A stretch of DNA of 64,000 bases from JAWPMT01 sp965227935 (GTDB taxonomy: Bacteria > Bacteroidota > Bacteroidia > Cytophagales > Cyclobacteriaceae), in assembly GCA_965227935.1 (NCBI GenBank), contig CBDDGS010000043.1, positions 682,001 through 746,000 on the forward strand, written 5' to 3'. Under the pieces are notes generated by a model that did no database searches, was not told the origin of the DNA, and worked only from the letters and a program-made list of their open reading frames with translations. A program made the translations under genes and the position numbers. Below, in pieces: positions 9,014 through 17,357 of the stretch. Every line of letters starts with the position of its first letter. Positions within the stretch are counted from its first letter, which is position 1.

Positions 9014-10221
9014 TCTTTCAGCGCTTTTATGGTTTCCAAATGCTTGATGTACAAAATCGGGTAGATGCCCAACAAGAGCGTCAGAACGAAGATGACCACT
9101 CCTTGATAATAGAACACAACCGGATCCATAGAAAAGGGAATGATCGCTTCATAGCCAAAATTTTCAAAAGCCTTCGCCGCCTCTCCCACGATCTGAATTG
9201 GGTTCAGATAGAAGTAGACCACAATCGGCGCGCTCACGATCAGCCCAAGAATCACCCCGAGGAAAGTGAGCAAAAAGATCTCAAGGGCGACCATGAGTTG
9301 CACGCGTGGCTTTTTCATGCCGATGGCTGTCAAAATGCCAAACTCATACGTTCGCTCCTTGGTCATCATCAGGAACGTGCCGAATATGCCGAAGCCGATG
9401 ATCAGGTAGAGGATGCCTATCATGATCAGTCCGCCGTAATAGTCCAGCTCGATGCCCTGGACAAGCTCGGGCATCATCTCCTGCCAGTTCATCACGGTCA
9501 ACTCCGTCCCATCCAGCGAAGCCTCAATGAGCTGTTGAGTTTCCTCCATGTATTTTGGACTCTCCAGTAGCAGCGCACATGATGTGACCAGGCCCTCAGC
9601 CCCATAGAACCGCTGTGCCTCTGGCAGTGACATATAGACTGCTCCCTGATTGAGATCTGGCACTGGGAACTTCACAAGTCCCGCTATCGGATAAGCGCCC
9701 ACAGCGTTGACGCCATGATATCCCTGGCTGATGAGTATCAAAGTGTCGCCCACACCGACTTTCAGAAAATCTGCCAGGCCACTGGCCACCAGGGCCCCAC
9801 TGCTCAAGTCGTAGGCCCCATCGACAACTTTGGCATCCAGGCCCGTCATTAGCGCCTCCTTTTCAGCCTCCACGCCATTGACCATCACTCCCTTCGTTTG
9901 CTCACCGGAGGATGCCAGTGCGAATGAACTGATCCGTGGCACAGACACCTCTATGTCACCCTTCAGCGGCAGATCGTCGAGCGCATCCGTCCAGTAGCTA
10001 TTGTCAAGGATCTTCTCTTCCCAAAAGTCTTGTTGATGTATGGCGAGGTGCCCGGTGAAGAAGCGTACAGAGTTGTCAATCATCCGCTCATACGAGCCGA
10101 GTTGCATCGATTGCATCACGCAGGCGAAGAACACCGCAAAGCCAATGGACGAGGCCGTGATCCAGGTGCGTTTTCTATTGCGCCATATATTGCGCCAGGC
10201 GAGGGTCAGGTACATTTTCAT
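9010..10221 (-). CDS. ABC transporter permease, FtsX/LolC type (first of pair)
   Basis: A 403-residue FtsX-family permease: N-terminal helix after MKMYLTLAWRNIWRNRKRTW, a periplasmic domain of about 220 residues and three C-terminal helices. The intracellular coupling motif reads ERTYEFGILTAIGMKK. It shares the layout and the AWRNxWR opening with the permease encoded next, so the two are diverged paralogues that probably pair as a heterodimer, as LolC and LolE do. Start and stop overlap both neighbours by 4 bp (ATGA), the mark of a translationally coupled operon. An in-frame ATG two codons later is a possible alternative start. Confidence 0.92.
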   Translation of the reverse strand: MKMYLTLAWRNIWRNRKRTWITASSIGFAVFFACVMQSMQLGSYERMIDNSVRFFTGHLAIHQQDFWEEKILDNSYWTDALDDLPLKGDIEVSVPRISSFALASSGEQTKGVMVNGVEAEKEALMTGLDAKVVDGAYDLSSGALVASGLADFLKVGVGDTLILISQGYHGVNAVGAYPIAGLVKFPVPDLNQGAVYMSLPEAQRFYGAEGLVTSCALLLESPKYMEETQQLIEASLDGTELTVMNWQEMMPELVQGIELDYYGGLIMIGILYLIIGFGIFGTFLMMTKERTYEFGILTAIGMKKPRVQLMVALEIFLLTFLGVILGLIVSAPIVVYFYLNPIQIVGEAAKAFENFGYEAIIPFSMDPVVFYYQGVVIFVLTLLLGIYPILYIKHLETIKALKE

Positions 10222-10964
10222 CGCAGTCGCTTCAGGTTCTGAATGGAGAAGAAGGACTCCTTCATGGCTACATCAAACTCGAAATCCTCATAGATCACAA
10301 CCGTCTTTTGGTCAGGATTCTCCGCAGGTATCATTTCCATCCTGGTCGGTATCTCCCTGTCGCCCATCTGCTTGATCTCCGACAGGTTCATCGTATTGAC
10401 GAGGTACTCGTCTTCGTCGTAGTATTTCAGCATGAGTTGGAAGTACTTCTCCTTCGTGACGTAGACCTCGATCTTGCCCCATACGACGGCCGCCTCGGGT
10501 TTTGGTATCAGCACGATCTTCCACACATCATAACCCTGCATGGTCGTATCTCCCGCCAGGCTGTGCTCGAAATCCTTGACGATCGACGACTGCTTCACGA
10601 GATCGTCATTGGTGAAGTCCGATCCCATCCAGCTCTGCATCATCATCGACGGAGGCAGTTTGATGACCCTGTCTATAGATGGCTGCCAGTTCCACAGCTC
10701 TTTGTCACGCTTCAGAAATCCGGTCCCCTTGTCCCTTGCCGGTGATGTGATGAGCACGAGACTGTACTCAGTCCCAAGGGCCCAGCTCTTCATGGTAATG
10801 TCCCGGGTCCACTTTGGACGTACGATGCTCATCTTCATCGTACCGCGATTCGATTCCCCTTGCATGAGTTTGTCGGCCTCTTCAATGATCTCCCTGGCCG
10901 TCGGCTGAGCCATGGCGGCAGCGCCGATGAGCACACCCAGAAGGAGTAACAGGTTTCGTTTCAT
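10218..10964 (-). CDS. LolA-like outer-membrane lipoprotein-sorting protein
   Basis: A 248-residue periplasmic protein with a clear signal peptide (MKRNLLLLLGVLIGAAAMAQ). The mature part reads as the LolA-like family often called outer membrane lipoprotein-sorting protein: KGTGFLKRDKELWNWQP, then LPPSMMMQSWMGSDFTNDDL and a C-terminal YEDFEFD segment. Proteins of this fold carry hydrophobic ligands across the periplasm in an open barrel. I take the ATG at 10964, which overlaps the TetR stop as ATGA, rather than the in-frame TTG three codons upstream. The neighbouring FtsX permeases and the barrel make a shuttle role between the two membranes likely, but the ligand is unknown. Confidence 0.9.
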   Translation of the reverse strand: MKRNLLLLLGVLIGAAAMAQPTAREIIEEADKLMQGESNRGTMKMSIVRPKWTRDITMKSWALGTEYSLVLITSPARDKGTGFLKRDKELWNWQPSIDRVIKLPPSMMMQSWMGSDFTNDDLVKQSSIVKDFEHSLAGDTTMQGYDVWKIVLIPKPEAAVVWGKIEVYVTKEKYFQLMLKYYDEDEYLVNTMNLSEIKQMGDREIPTRMEMIPAENPDQKTVVIYEDFEFDVAMKESFFSIQNLKRLR

Positions 10965-11539
10965 GATTCGCAATATTTCCTGATTAGTGCTTGTTCCATT
11001 TCGTCGAGGTGAAAGTCCTCCTTGAAGACGTGATACTGGATCGCAATGCCATCCATGAGCGCTGCCAATATGATCGCCTCACCCCTTGGGTCGTCCAATC
11101 CACGCTGCGCCAGGAGCCCTTCGAACAGCTGCAAAAACCCCTTCATCTTATTCACGGCGAGCTCATGGATAAAATCAAACTCATCGATCTGCAACGTGAG
11201 CTTCATCAGCAACCGCCACTTTTGGTGATGCTGCCTCATTTCATGGAAGAGCGCCGTGAATAGTCCGCGCAATGCCTCTGTTGGGTCGTCCATCGGCCAC
11301 GAGGCCATCTCCTTCTCCCCCTCCTGCACCATCGCGTCGATCATCGCCCGCAGCAGCTGCTCTTTGCTATCGAAGTAGTGATACATCAGCCCCTTCGAAA
11401 TGCCCGCCTTCCGACCGATCTCCGTGATCGAGGTCGACTGGTAGCCCTTGTTCGCAAAAAGCTCCAGCGCCGCCTCCATGATCTTTTCACGGGACGCCTC
11501 CCTGATCTCCTCAAATTGCTCCTTTGACTTTGGGCTCAT
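10961..11539 (-). CDS. TetR/AcrR-family transcriptional regulator
   Basis: A 192-residue TetR-type repressor. The N-terminal helix-turn-helix region spans about residues 12-60 (IMEAALELFANKGYQSTSITEIGRKAG, then SKGLMYHYFDSKEQL), followed by an all-helical ligand-binding and dimerisation domain. It is the first gene of the operon and overlaps the LolA-like gene by 4 bp, so it must be co-transcribed with the transport genes. A TetR-like palindrome sits immediately upstream, so autoregulation of the whole operon is likely. The ligand is probably related to the transported substrate or to envelope stress, but this is inference. Confidence 0.95.
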   Translation of the reverse strand: MSPKSKEQFEEIREASREKIMEAALELFANKGYQSTSITEIGRKAGISKGLMYHYFDSKEQLLRAMIDAMVQEGEKEMASWPMDDPTEALRGLFTALFHEMRQHHQKWRLLMKLTLQIDEFDFIHELAVNKMKGFLQLFEGLLAQRGLDDPRGEAIILAALMDGIAIQYHVFKEDFHLDEMEQALIRKYCES

Positions 11540-11544
11540 TCTTT

Positions 11545-11564
11545 TTGACTGAACGGTTGGTCAA
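11545..11564 (-). promoter_or_regulatory. candidate TetR operator in front of the export operon
   Basis: The 20-bp imperfect palindrome TTGACTGAAC/GGTTGGTCAA has 7 of 10 matching arm positions and the TTGAC...GTCAA ends common in TetR/AcrR operators. It begins 5 bp upstream of the tetR start codon. On the minus strand a -7-like TAACTTTA (11568-11575) lies just upstream, placing the predicted transcription start inside the palindrome, where bound repressor would block initiation. The site is seen in the sequence; binding is inferred. Confidence 0.55.
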
Positions 11565-11620
11565 TAGTAAAGTTACACAGAAATGATTAAATATTTTTGA
11601 TGTTTTCTAGGCGGCCCCCG

Positions 11621-11677
11621 TGAAGTGAGAGAAGTACGATTAGCCAATAAGAGGGAGATCGCCTTCTCTCCACTTCA
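11621..11677. repeat. long-arm inverted repeat, possible hairpin
   Basis: The left arm TGAAGTGAGAGAAG (11621-11634) pairs with CTTCTCTCCACTTCA (11663-11677), broken only by one extra C, leaving a 28-nt loop. There is no T tract after it, so it is not a standard intrinsic terminator. It may be a transcript hairpin or a remnant of a mobile repeat. Confidence 0.6.
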
Positions 11678-11802
11678 TGGTCGGGCTATGCGCTTTACTT
11701 CGGCCCCTCGGGCACCCGCACATGCGAGCCTCGTGCCCGCTCCTATCCCTGGCCGATGGAAATTTTCTGACAATCCCCAAAGACCTCCGTCATCGGTCAA
11801 TT

Positions 11803-11954
11803 CGTCATTCCTGCGAACTCGGGAATCAGCATCCCATAACAGCCATGGCTTGTGATGCAGGAATCTGGATTGACCAGGTACTCCCGCTCAGATTCCTGTA
11901 TCGCTTTTCGACTACTGCAAGCAAAAGTCAATTGCCCTGGCTCACAGGAATGAC
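11803..11954. repeat. REP-like nested palindromic element
   Basis: Outer arms CGTCATTCCTG (11803-11813) and CAGGAATGACG (11944-11954) are perfect 11-bp inverted repeats. Inside, GATGCAGGAATCTG (11854-11867) pairs 13 of 14 with CAGATTCCTGTATC (11889-11902). The right half resembles the core of the 164-bp repeats at 47.3-47.7 kb. The structure matches REP/BIME-like intergenic elements of other genomes; mobility or function is not shown. Confidence 0.7.
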
Positions 11955-12126
11955 GAGCGGGGTGTGATTCAAAACTCGGATCTACTCAGAGTCACCGGCA
12001 CGGGACTCTGAGTCTCAACGTGCCCCATTTCGACCTCAGAGTCCTCAGGGCGATGCAATGATAAAAAAGGTATTCACTCCAGGAGTGACTCTGAGGAGAG
12101 ACAAATTTTCTAACAATCCTCCTACA

Positions 12127-12145
12127 CCCCCTTTGACAAAGGGGG
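12127..12145. repeat. perfect 9-bp-arm palindrome (CCCCCTTTG type)
   Basis: CCCCCTTTG, one A, CAAAGGGGG. A related but imperfect copy is at 30673-30692. No T tract follows, and the element sits about 76 bp upstream of the propeller gene. It is probably a dispersed palindromic repeat rather than a terminator. Confidence 0.6.
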
Positions 12146-12221
12146 AATCGACAATCAGAATTGTACGAACACGGGCTTGTCCCAATATACTTCTCCTTGC
12201 TTTTTTCGCTACCTTCCACTT

Positions 12222-13121
12222 ATGATCTCGAAATCCGTTTTGCTCCTGGCCCTCGTTTCTATCTCCTTCGTCAGACCTCTCGAAATCCAACGTGTGTACA
12301 CCACCGAGGATGGACTGCCTGGCGATGAAGTACGAGTCCTGTACGCCGATCACCAAAACCAGCTATGGGCCGGTAGCAACAATGGACCCAGCAGATGGTC
12401 AGAAGGCCGCTGGCAACCAGGCCCCTCGAAACAACCACTCCAGCAAGGTGTGTCTACGATCTTCGAGGACTCGAAAGGAAACCTATGGTTAGGGAGCTTC
12501 ATGTCAGCGCATCGCTACGATGGTGAGCGCTACACCACCTTCTCCATCAAAGAGGACCTTGGGCTCGCGGGCAGAGTGCCCTTCGCGTTCTTCGAGGACA
12601 ACCAGCAGCATATCTGGGCGGCAACTCCCGGCGGAGCCGCCTTTTTCGATGGCGAAAGCTGGACCCCATTCGTCGACGGGCTCAAGCATCCTGTAATACA
12701 TGATATCTCTCAAGATCGTGAGAGTTCGCTTTGGTTTGCCACACGAAAAGGTGGACTCAATATCTTCGACGGCAGCCAATGGAAGTACCTCTTCCCAGAC
12801 AAGAACTGCCGAAAACTTCTTCGGGACGCTGACAGCAATATGTGGGTAGGCACTAGTGATGGGCTTCTCCTCTATGACGGATCCCACTGGGTCGTCTACC
12901 GTGAGGGCACGACCGTGCTGCCCATATTCGAGGGACCGAAAGGATTCATCTGGTGTATATCCAATGGCACGGACATTCTAAGGGTGTCGAAAGACGGACG
13001 AACGATTCATTATGAGAATCCCGCACAATCCTCCGTCAGTGAGATCTATGACCTCGCGATCAGCCGGGAAAATGGAGACATCCTCGCCGCCACCGACAAG
13101 GGCATTTTGGTTCTGCACTAA
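12222..13121 (+). CDS. secreted two-component-regulator-type propeller protein
   Basis: The protein has 299 residues from the ATG at 12222; an in-frame TTG 45 bp upstream is less likely because the ATG opens a normal signal peptide (MISKSVLLLALVSISFV). The rest is a run of Reg_prop-like blades with the recurring pattern TxDGLPGDEVRVLYADHQNQLWAGS, then DSKGNLWLGSF, DNQQHIWAAT, DRESSLWFAT and DSNMWVGTSDGLLLYDG. In Bacteroidota these blades normally form the sensor half of hybrid two-component systems. Here the protein ends after the propeller with no membrane helix or kinase, so it is a free periplasmic or cell-surface propeller. It converges on rsgA, with 5 bp between stops. Confidence 0.85.
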   Translation: MISKSVLLLALVSISFVRPLEIQRVYTTEDGLPGDEVRVLYADHQNQLWAGSNNGPSRWSEGRWQPGPSKQPLQQGVSTIFEDSKGNLWLGSFMSAHRYDGERYTTFSIKEDLGLAGRVPFAFFEDNQQHIWAATPGGAAFFDGESWTPFVDGLKHPVIHDISQDRESSLWFATRKGGLNIFDGSQWKYLFPDKNCRKLLRDADSNMWVGTSDGLLLYDGSHWVVYREGTTVLPIFEGPKGFIWCISNGTDILRVSKDGRTIHYENPAQSSVSEIYDLAISRENGDILAATDKGILVLH

Positions 13122-13126
13122 AACCC

Positions 13127-14191
13127 CTACTTATAGTCTTTCTTGTGCTGCTTCACCATCGCGGTGAAAGACTTCTGTTTCTTCCGACGTTCGTGCTCGG
13201 TGGATTCGTAATGCTCCGTCTCACGAACGAGCCGTTGGAAGTTGTCATAGGCCTCTGGCGTGATCTCTTCCGCCTCAAGGGCCTCAAGCACTTTGCAGCC
13301 CGGCTCGTTGATATGCGTGCAGTCGGCGAATCGGCACTCTTTAGCCAACTCGTCGATGGAGGAAAATGCAGCTCCCAGTCCTTCGCCGGCGCCACCGATC
13401 CCGACAGCCCTCAGACCAGGGTTGTCGACAATAAAAGCGCCGTTAGGCAGAGCTATCAGTTCCCGGTGCGTCGTGGTATGCTTCCCCTTGTTCACGTGCT
13501 CACTGATCTCTCCCGTTTTCATTTTGGCCCCATCGGCTAGCGCATTAAGGAGCGTGGACTTCCCAGCACCGGACGATCCCATCATCGCATAGGTATGCTT
13601 AGGCAGCAATGCCTCATTTAAGTTGGACAGGCCTTTGCCTGTGATCGAGTCTATTAGAAAAAAGGGCGCATTATCAAACCTCTCGGACATCGCGGCAAGC
13701 AATTGAGCGGACTTCTCCTCCTCGAGTGTGTCTAGCTTAGTTACGACGATCAGTGGCTGCAGCTCACCCGCATAGCAGAGGGCCATGTATCGCTCGACAC
13801 GGTTGAGGTTGAAGTCCCTATCGGCCCCCATGACGATCAGGCCGCCGTCTGCATTGGCGACAATCACCTGAGTATCTGAGCCCTTTCGCCCAGTCTCCCT
13901 CGCTAAGATCGTCTTTCGGGGAAGAACCCCATGGATGATCCCCTGATCATCAAAGGGCTGGAAGACCACCCAGTCACCGACTACAGGCAAATTGGCCTCC
14001 CCGCTACTGGCTTCATAGAGCAAGTGGCCCAGGAGTTGCGATTTGTACTCCCCATCCGTTGCCCGGACAATGTAGCCATCGCGATGAACAGTGACCACCT
14101 TGCCAATCTCCAGGTCTGACCAACCATTTTGGGAGATGGACTCATCAACCTGGCTTTTGTATGGATCGCTTTCGATTTGGGAGTAGTGCAT
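13127..14191 (-). CDS. rsgA: ribosome small-subunit-dependent GTPase RsgA
   Basis: A 354-residue circularly permuted GTPase. The OB-fold is at about 25-100, the G4 motif TKLD precedes the P-loop GSSGAGKST, the G3 motif is DNPGLR, and the C-terminal zinc site reads ECRFADCTHINEPGC. RsgA acts in late maturation of the 30S subunit, hydrolysing GTP when bound to the small subunit. The C terminus is a basic tail (RRKKQKSFTAMVKQHKK), common in the longer RsgA variant. It lies 16 bp downstream of the solute-binding-protein gene on the same strand and may be read through from it, although the functions look unrelated. Confidence 0.95.
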   Translation of the reverse strand: MHYSQIESDPYKSQVDESISQNGWSDLEIGKVVTVHRDGYIVRATDGEYKSQLLGHLLYEASSGEANLPVVGDWVVFQPFDDQGIIHGVLPRKTILARETGRKGSDTQVIVANADGGLIVMGADRDFNLNRVERYMALCYAGELQPLIVVTKLDTLEEEKSAQLLAAMSERFDNAPFFLIDSITGKGLSNLNEALLPKHTYAMMGSSGAGKSTLLNALADGAKMKTGEISEHVNKGKHTTTHRELIALPNGAFIVDNPGLRAVGIGGAGEGLGAAFSSIDELAKECRFADCTHINEPGCKVLEALEAEEITPEAYDNFQRLVRETEHYESTEHERRKKQKSFTAMVKQHKKDYK

Positions 14192-14207
14192 GGTCGATTC
14201 AGGTTAG

Positions 14208-15593
14208 CTATCGATTCTTCCGAAGGACCGTTCGCAGTTCACTCTCCAGTATTTCTACTGCTTCTGTCCCTACCAATTCACCCTTGAGTACCCTGTTGAA
14301 CATCCTGGAGATACGTGGGGCCACCTGCTGATAGAACGGCGTGACCGGTCGCAATCGGGCGTTGGCCAATATGTCTTTACCGTCGCGAATCGCCGGCACA
14401 GACCTTCGTAAGTCCGCATCGCTATACAGCCGATTGTATACCGGTAAGAATCCTCCTCTGAGGGCCATGAATTTCTGCCGCTCTGGTGCCGTCATGAATC
14501 GGATGAACGTCCATGCCGCGTCTTGCTTTTCCTCCTCTGAAAAGGCGTTGATCATCAGATTCCAGCCCCCCTGGCAACTATAGGATTTCCCATCCGAAGA
14601 TAGGGTCGGCAGCGGTGCAACCCCAACCTGCTCGGGGTCTACAGACGACTGCGAATCATCACTCAGAAGGCCGTGAACGACTGGCCAGGAGCGTAGAAAT
14701 ACCGCCTTGCCCTCGATAAAGAGCGTCTGGCTCTCCAACTCTCGCAAGTCGGTGACCTCGGGAGGTGCTGCTCCTGACAATATCATCGCCCGAGCGGCAT
14801 TGAGACCGCGAGCCGCATCTGCGCTATTCACTGTAATAACATTGGGATCAATGACGCGCTGGCCAAATGAGGCGGCCACTGAAATATTGCCTGTCAGCAC
14901 TCGCCCCCCGGCATTCCAGATGTACTCCAAAGCATTGGTCACGCCGCCTTCGTAATCTGCTCCCTGAAAAACGAAGCCATGCTCGATTTCGTCATTCTTC
15001 CTAATGCTGTTGGCCATTCGCTGTAGTTCATCCCAGGTCCTCGGCGGTGAGGCGAACCCATTGCTCTCCAGCAGATCCTTTCGGTAGTAGAGAAAGCCGG
15101 CATCCGTGTACCAGGGCACTCCCCACATGCGGTAATTGTAGTAGCTGGAGTTGAGCGTGCTTGTGAGGAAATCCTCAGGTGTGTAGTCTCTGTAAAAACG
15201 ACGAGAGACCTCAGCAATCCATTTCTTCCGGGCAAATTGGGCCGTCCAGGGCACGTCAGAGGAAAAGACATCGATCTCACCTGACTCGACATTGAAATCG
15301 GAAATGAGCTGTTGGTAATAGTCATTTGATTCACGCTCCATCACCTTCCAGTTGACCTGGATCTGACCGGCATATTCGGCATTGAACTGATCGATGACCT
15401 GTGCGATGATCCCAGAGTCGTCCGGACCGTGGGCAAACGTCAGCTGTATCGCTTGCTGGGACTTGGATTGACCCACGGCGGGCAAGGCAAGGGATCCGAC
15501 GACCCCTGTCGAGGCAAGCTGGAGGAATGACCGCCGGTTGAGGGTGGCGTGCTTCGAAGTATTGCTAGTAAGTTTTTTCATCGTTTCGTTCAT
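14208..15593 (-). CDS. extracellular solute-binding protein, sugar-type (family 1)
   Basis: A 461-residue periplasmic binding protein of the maltose/sugar cluster. The N terminus has a Tat-like signal (NRRSFLQLASTGVVGSLALPAVG), then the family pattern TFAHGPDDSGIIAQVIDQFN, an IDVFSSDVPW segment, WGVPWYTDAGFLYYRKDLL, and a late AWTFIRFMTAPERQKFMA. Such proteins normally feed ABC importers, but no ABC permease or ATPase for sugars is nearby. Instead the gene follows an SSS-family symporter with a 9-bp gap. Either the binding protein hands ligand to that symporter or it serves an ABC importer encoded elsewhere. ATGs at 15593 and 15581 are both possible starts. Confidence 0.9.
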   Translation of the reverse strand: MNETMKKLTSNTSKHATLNRRSFLQLASTGVVGSLALPAVGQSKSQQAIQLTFAHGPDDSGIIAQVIDQFNAEYAGQIQVNWKVMERESNDYYQQLISDFNVESGEIDVFSSDVPWTAQFARKKWIAEVSRRFYRDYTPEDFLTSTLNSSYYNYRMWGVPWYTDAGFLYYRKDLLESNGFASPPRTWDELQRMANSIRKNDEIEHGFVFQGADYEGGVTNALEYIWNAGGRVLTGNISVAASFGQRVIDPNVITVNSADAARGLNAARAMILSGAAPPEVTDLRELESQTLFIEGKAVFLRSWPVVHGLLSDDSQSSVDPEQVGVAPLPTLSSDGKSYSCQGGWNLMINAFSEEEKQDAAWTFIRFMTAPERQKFMALRGGFLPVYNRLYSDADLRRSVPAIRDGKDILANARLRPVTPFYQQVAPRISRMFNRVLKGELVGTEAVEILESELRTVLRKNR

Positions 15594-15602
15594 TTTTCTC
15601 CT

Positions 15603-17192
15603 CTACCAGAACCATCCAACTATTACCGCTGTGGTGATGACGAGCAACACCGCCCAGTAGCGATAATTCCTATAAAAAGGCACTCCCTTCAACTCCTCTG
15701 TCTCTTCTCGCCAGAGTGCCGGTGTCCAAATCAAGCCCGCTGTTTTCTCGTCGGGATCAGGCTTACTGAGTCTACTGCCGATGATGAGTACACCAAGGCT
15801 GAATACGAGCATGATTGCTGCACTGTAGAGAAAATGGATATAAAACAAGCCCTGTATCTCCACAACAAAGAATCCAACAATGCCCAGTGTCAGACTCATC
15901 ACCAGTGAGGCAAAGGCGCCATGGCGATTGGCCCCTTTCCAAAAGATACCCCCCAGGAAGAGTGCAACGATTGGTGGCGTAGTATAGGCCAGCGTCGACT
16001 GGAAGTAGCTCCAGATCGAGGGAAATTTCTGTATCTGCGGGGCCCAGAAAACCGCAATCGCCATGACGGTCAGCGTTGTGATCCTGCCCGCTCGCACAAG
16101 CATTTTCTCACTGGCCTTTGGTCGGAAGGGCTTGACAAAATCCATCGTCACAAGCGTCGAAGTAGAGTTCAGCACGGAGTCGACTGACGACGTGATAGCT
16201 GCGACGAGCGCTGCAAGGATAACTCCCTTTAGACCCGTAGGAATGACCCCCGCCACCAGTGTAGGGAAAACGAGATCGGGAGTTTGCAAGTCCGGGTAAA
16301 GGATCACCGCCATCACTCCCGGCAAGACCATGATGAATAAGATCGGTAGCTTCAGAAAGCCTGCGAAGATGGCTCCCAATCGACCGTGTTCGGCATTCTT
16401 CGCTCCCAGCACCCGCTGCACCATGGCCTGATCGGTCGTCCAGAAGAAGATGCCTATGAATAGCAGTCCGGTGAACAAACCCGGCCAGGGTAAATCCGGA
16501 TCGTCTGCCGGTTGAATGATATGCAGCGCACCTTCTGGCACGGCTGCCTCGAGGGCCTCCCAAGAGGGTATGGCCTGATAAGTGAAGTAAAACACGAGGA
16601 TCCCTCCGATGAATAACACCACTGCCTGGAGTGTATCACTGATCACAACCGCCGCTAGTCCACCGAAGACTGAAAGCACACCAGCCAGCACGGCCAGCAC
16701 CAGCACCCCCACCCATAGGGGCGTTCCCGGAAAGAGGATCAAGGCCACCAAAGCACCTGCATACAAAGCCCCGGCTGCTCCGAGGAAGACAGCGAAGAAG
16801 ATCAGCAAGATGGAAAAGATCCGTCGTACGCGGTAGTCATAGCGCCGCTCGAGAAATTCCGGCATGGTGAAGACACCGGACTTCAAATAGAACGGCAAGA
16901 GGAAGAAAATGAAGATGACAAGGATAATCGCTGCCATCCATTCGTAACTGTATACCGCAATACCTCCCGCGTAACCAGCCCCGGCCAAACCGACAAAGGA
17001 TGACCCAGACATGTTGGTGGCAAACAGTGAAAACCCGATCATAGGCCAGGTAAAACTGCGCCCCCCGAGAAAGAAACCTGAGCTGTCCGAACCTTTCTTG
17101 CGAGTGAGCCACAACGGGATCAACTTACTGAGAATGATGTACCCTATGAGGATGGAGAGATCAAGGGTGGTGATTTCAAATGTGGTGAACAT
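15603..17192 (-). CDS. sodium:solute symporter, SSS/SGLT family
   Basis: A 529-residue integral membrane protein with about 13-14 predicted helices, typical of the solute:sodium symporter family. Recognisable pieces are the FFLGGRSFTWPMIGFSLFATNMSGSSFVGLAGAGYAGG region of helices 1-2, TTDQAMVQRVLGAKN, and SSVDSVLNSTSTLVTMDF near the Na+ site. The SGLT-like subtype suggests a sugar or related polyol as cargo. The start is the ATG at 17192, 9 residues before the first helix. It is the first gene of a two-gene unit with the solute-binding protein. I see no regulator adjacent. Confidence 0.93.
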   Translation of the reverse strand: MFTTFEITTLDLSILIGYIILSKLIPLWLTRKKGSDSSGFFLGGRSFTWPMIGFSLFATNMSGSSFVGLAGAGYAGGIAVYSYEWMAAIILVIFIFFLLPFYLKSGVFTMPEFLERRYDYRVRRIFSILLIFFAVFLGAAGALYAGALVALILFPGTPLWVGVLVLAVLAGVLSVFGGLAAVVISDTLQAVVLFIGGILVFYFTYQAIPSWEALEAAVPEGALHIIQPADDPDLPWPGLFTGLLFIGIFFWTTDQAMVQRVLGAKNAEHGRLGAIFAGFLKLPILFIMVLPGVMAVILYPDLQTPDLVFPTLVAGVIPTGLKGVILAALVAAITSSVDSVLNSTSTLVTMDFVKPFRPKASEKMLVRAGRITTLTVMAIAVFWAPQIQKFPSIWSYFQSTLAYTTPPIVALFLGGIFWKGANRHGAFASLVMSLTLGIVGFFVVEIQGLFYIHFLYSAAIMLVFSLGVLIIGSRLSKPDPDEKTAGLIWTPALWREETEELKGVPFYRNYRYWAVLLVITTAVIVGWFW

Positions 17193-17357
17193 TGGCTAGG
17201 TATCAGGTTAGATAAAGCAGTCGCAGATTTGAGTCAAAAACCACGTCCCTGTCCCGTAAGCTAACAAAATTTACCTAAATATTATCACGCCTCAGCTTCC
17301 CGAACAAGAGCTGTGATCTTCAGATATTTCGTTGATCCAATACTCGTAAGGCAGCAG

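Larger units (their letters stand above)
11540..12221. other. 682-bp gene-free stretch rich in inverted repeats
   Basis: No convincing gene lies between the tetR start and the propeller gene. From left to right it holds the tetR operator and promoter, an imperfect 14-bp-arm inverted repeat (11621-11677), a nested REP-like palindrome (11803-11954) and a perfect 9-bp-arm palindrome (12127-12145). Short open frames here have no protein-like composition. Confidence 0.7.

Noticed and set aside
8974..9570. 198-codon plus-strand frame in the permease region
   Set aside because: Its sequence (many His, Asp and Gln) is the complement of a conserved FtsX permease.
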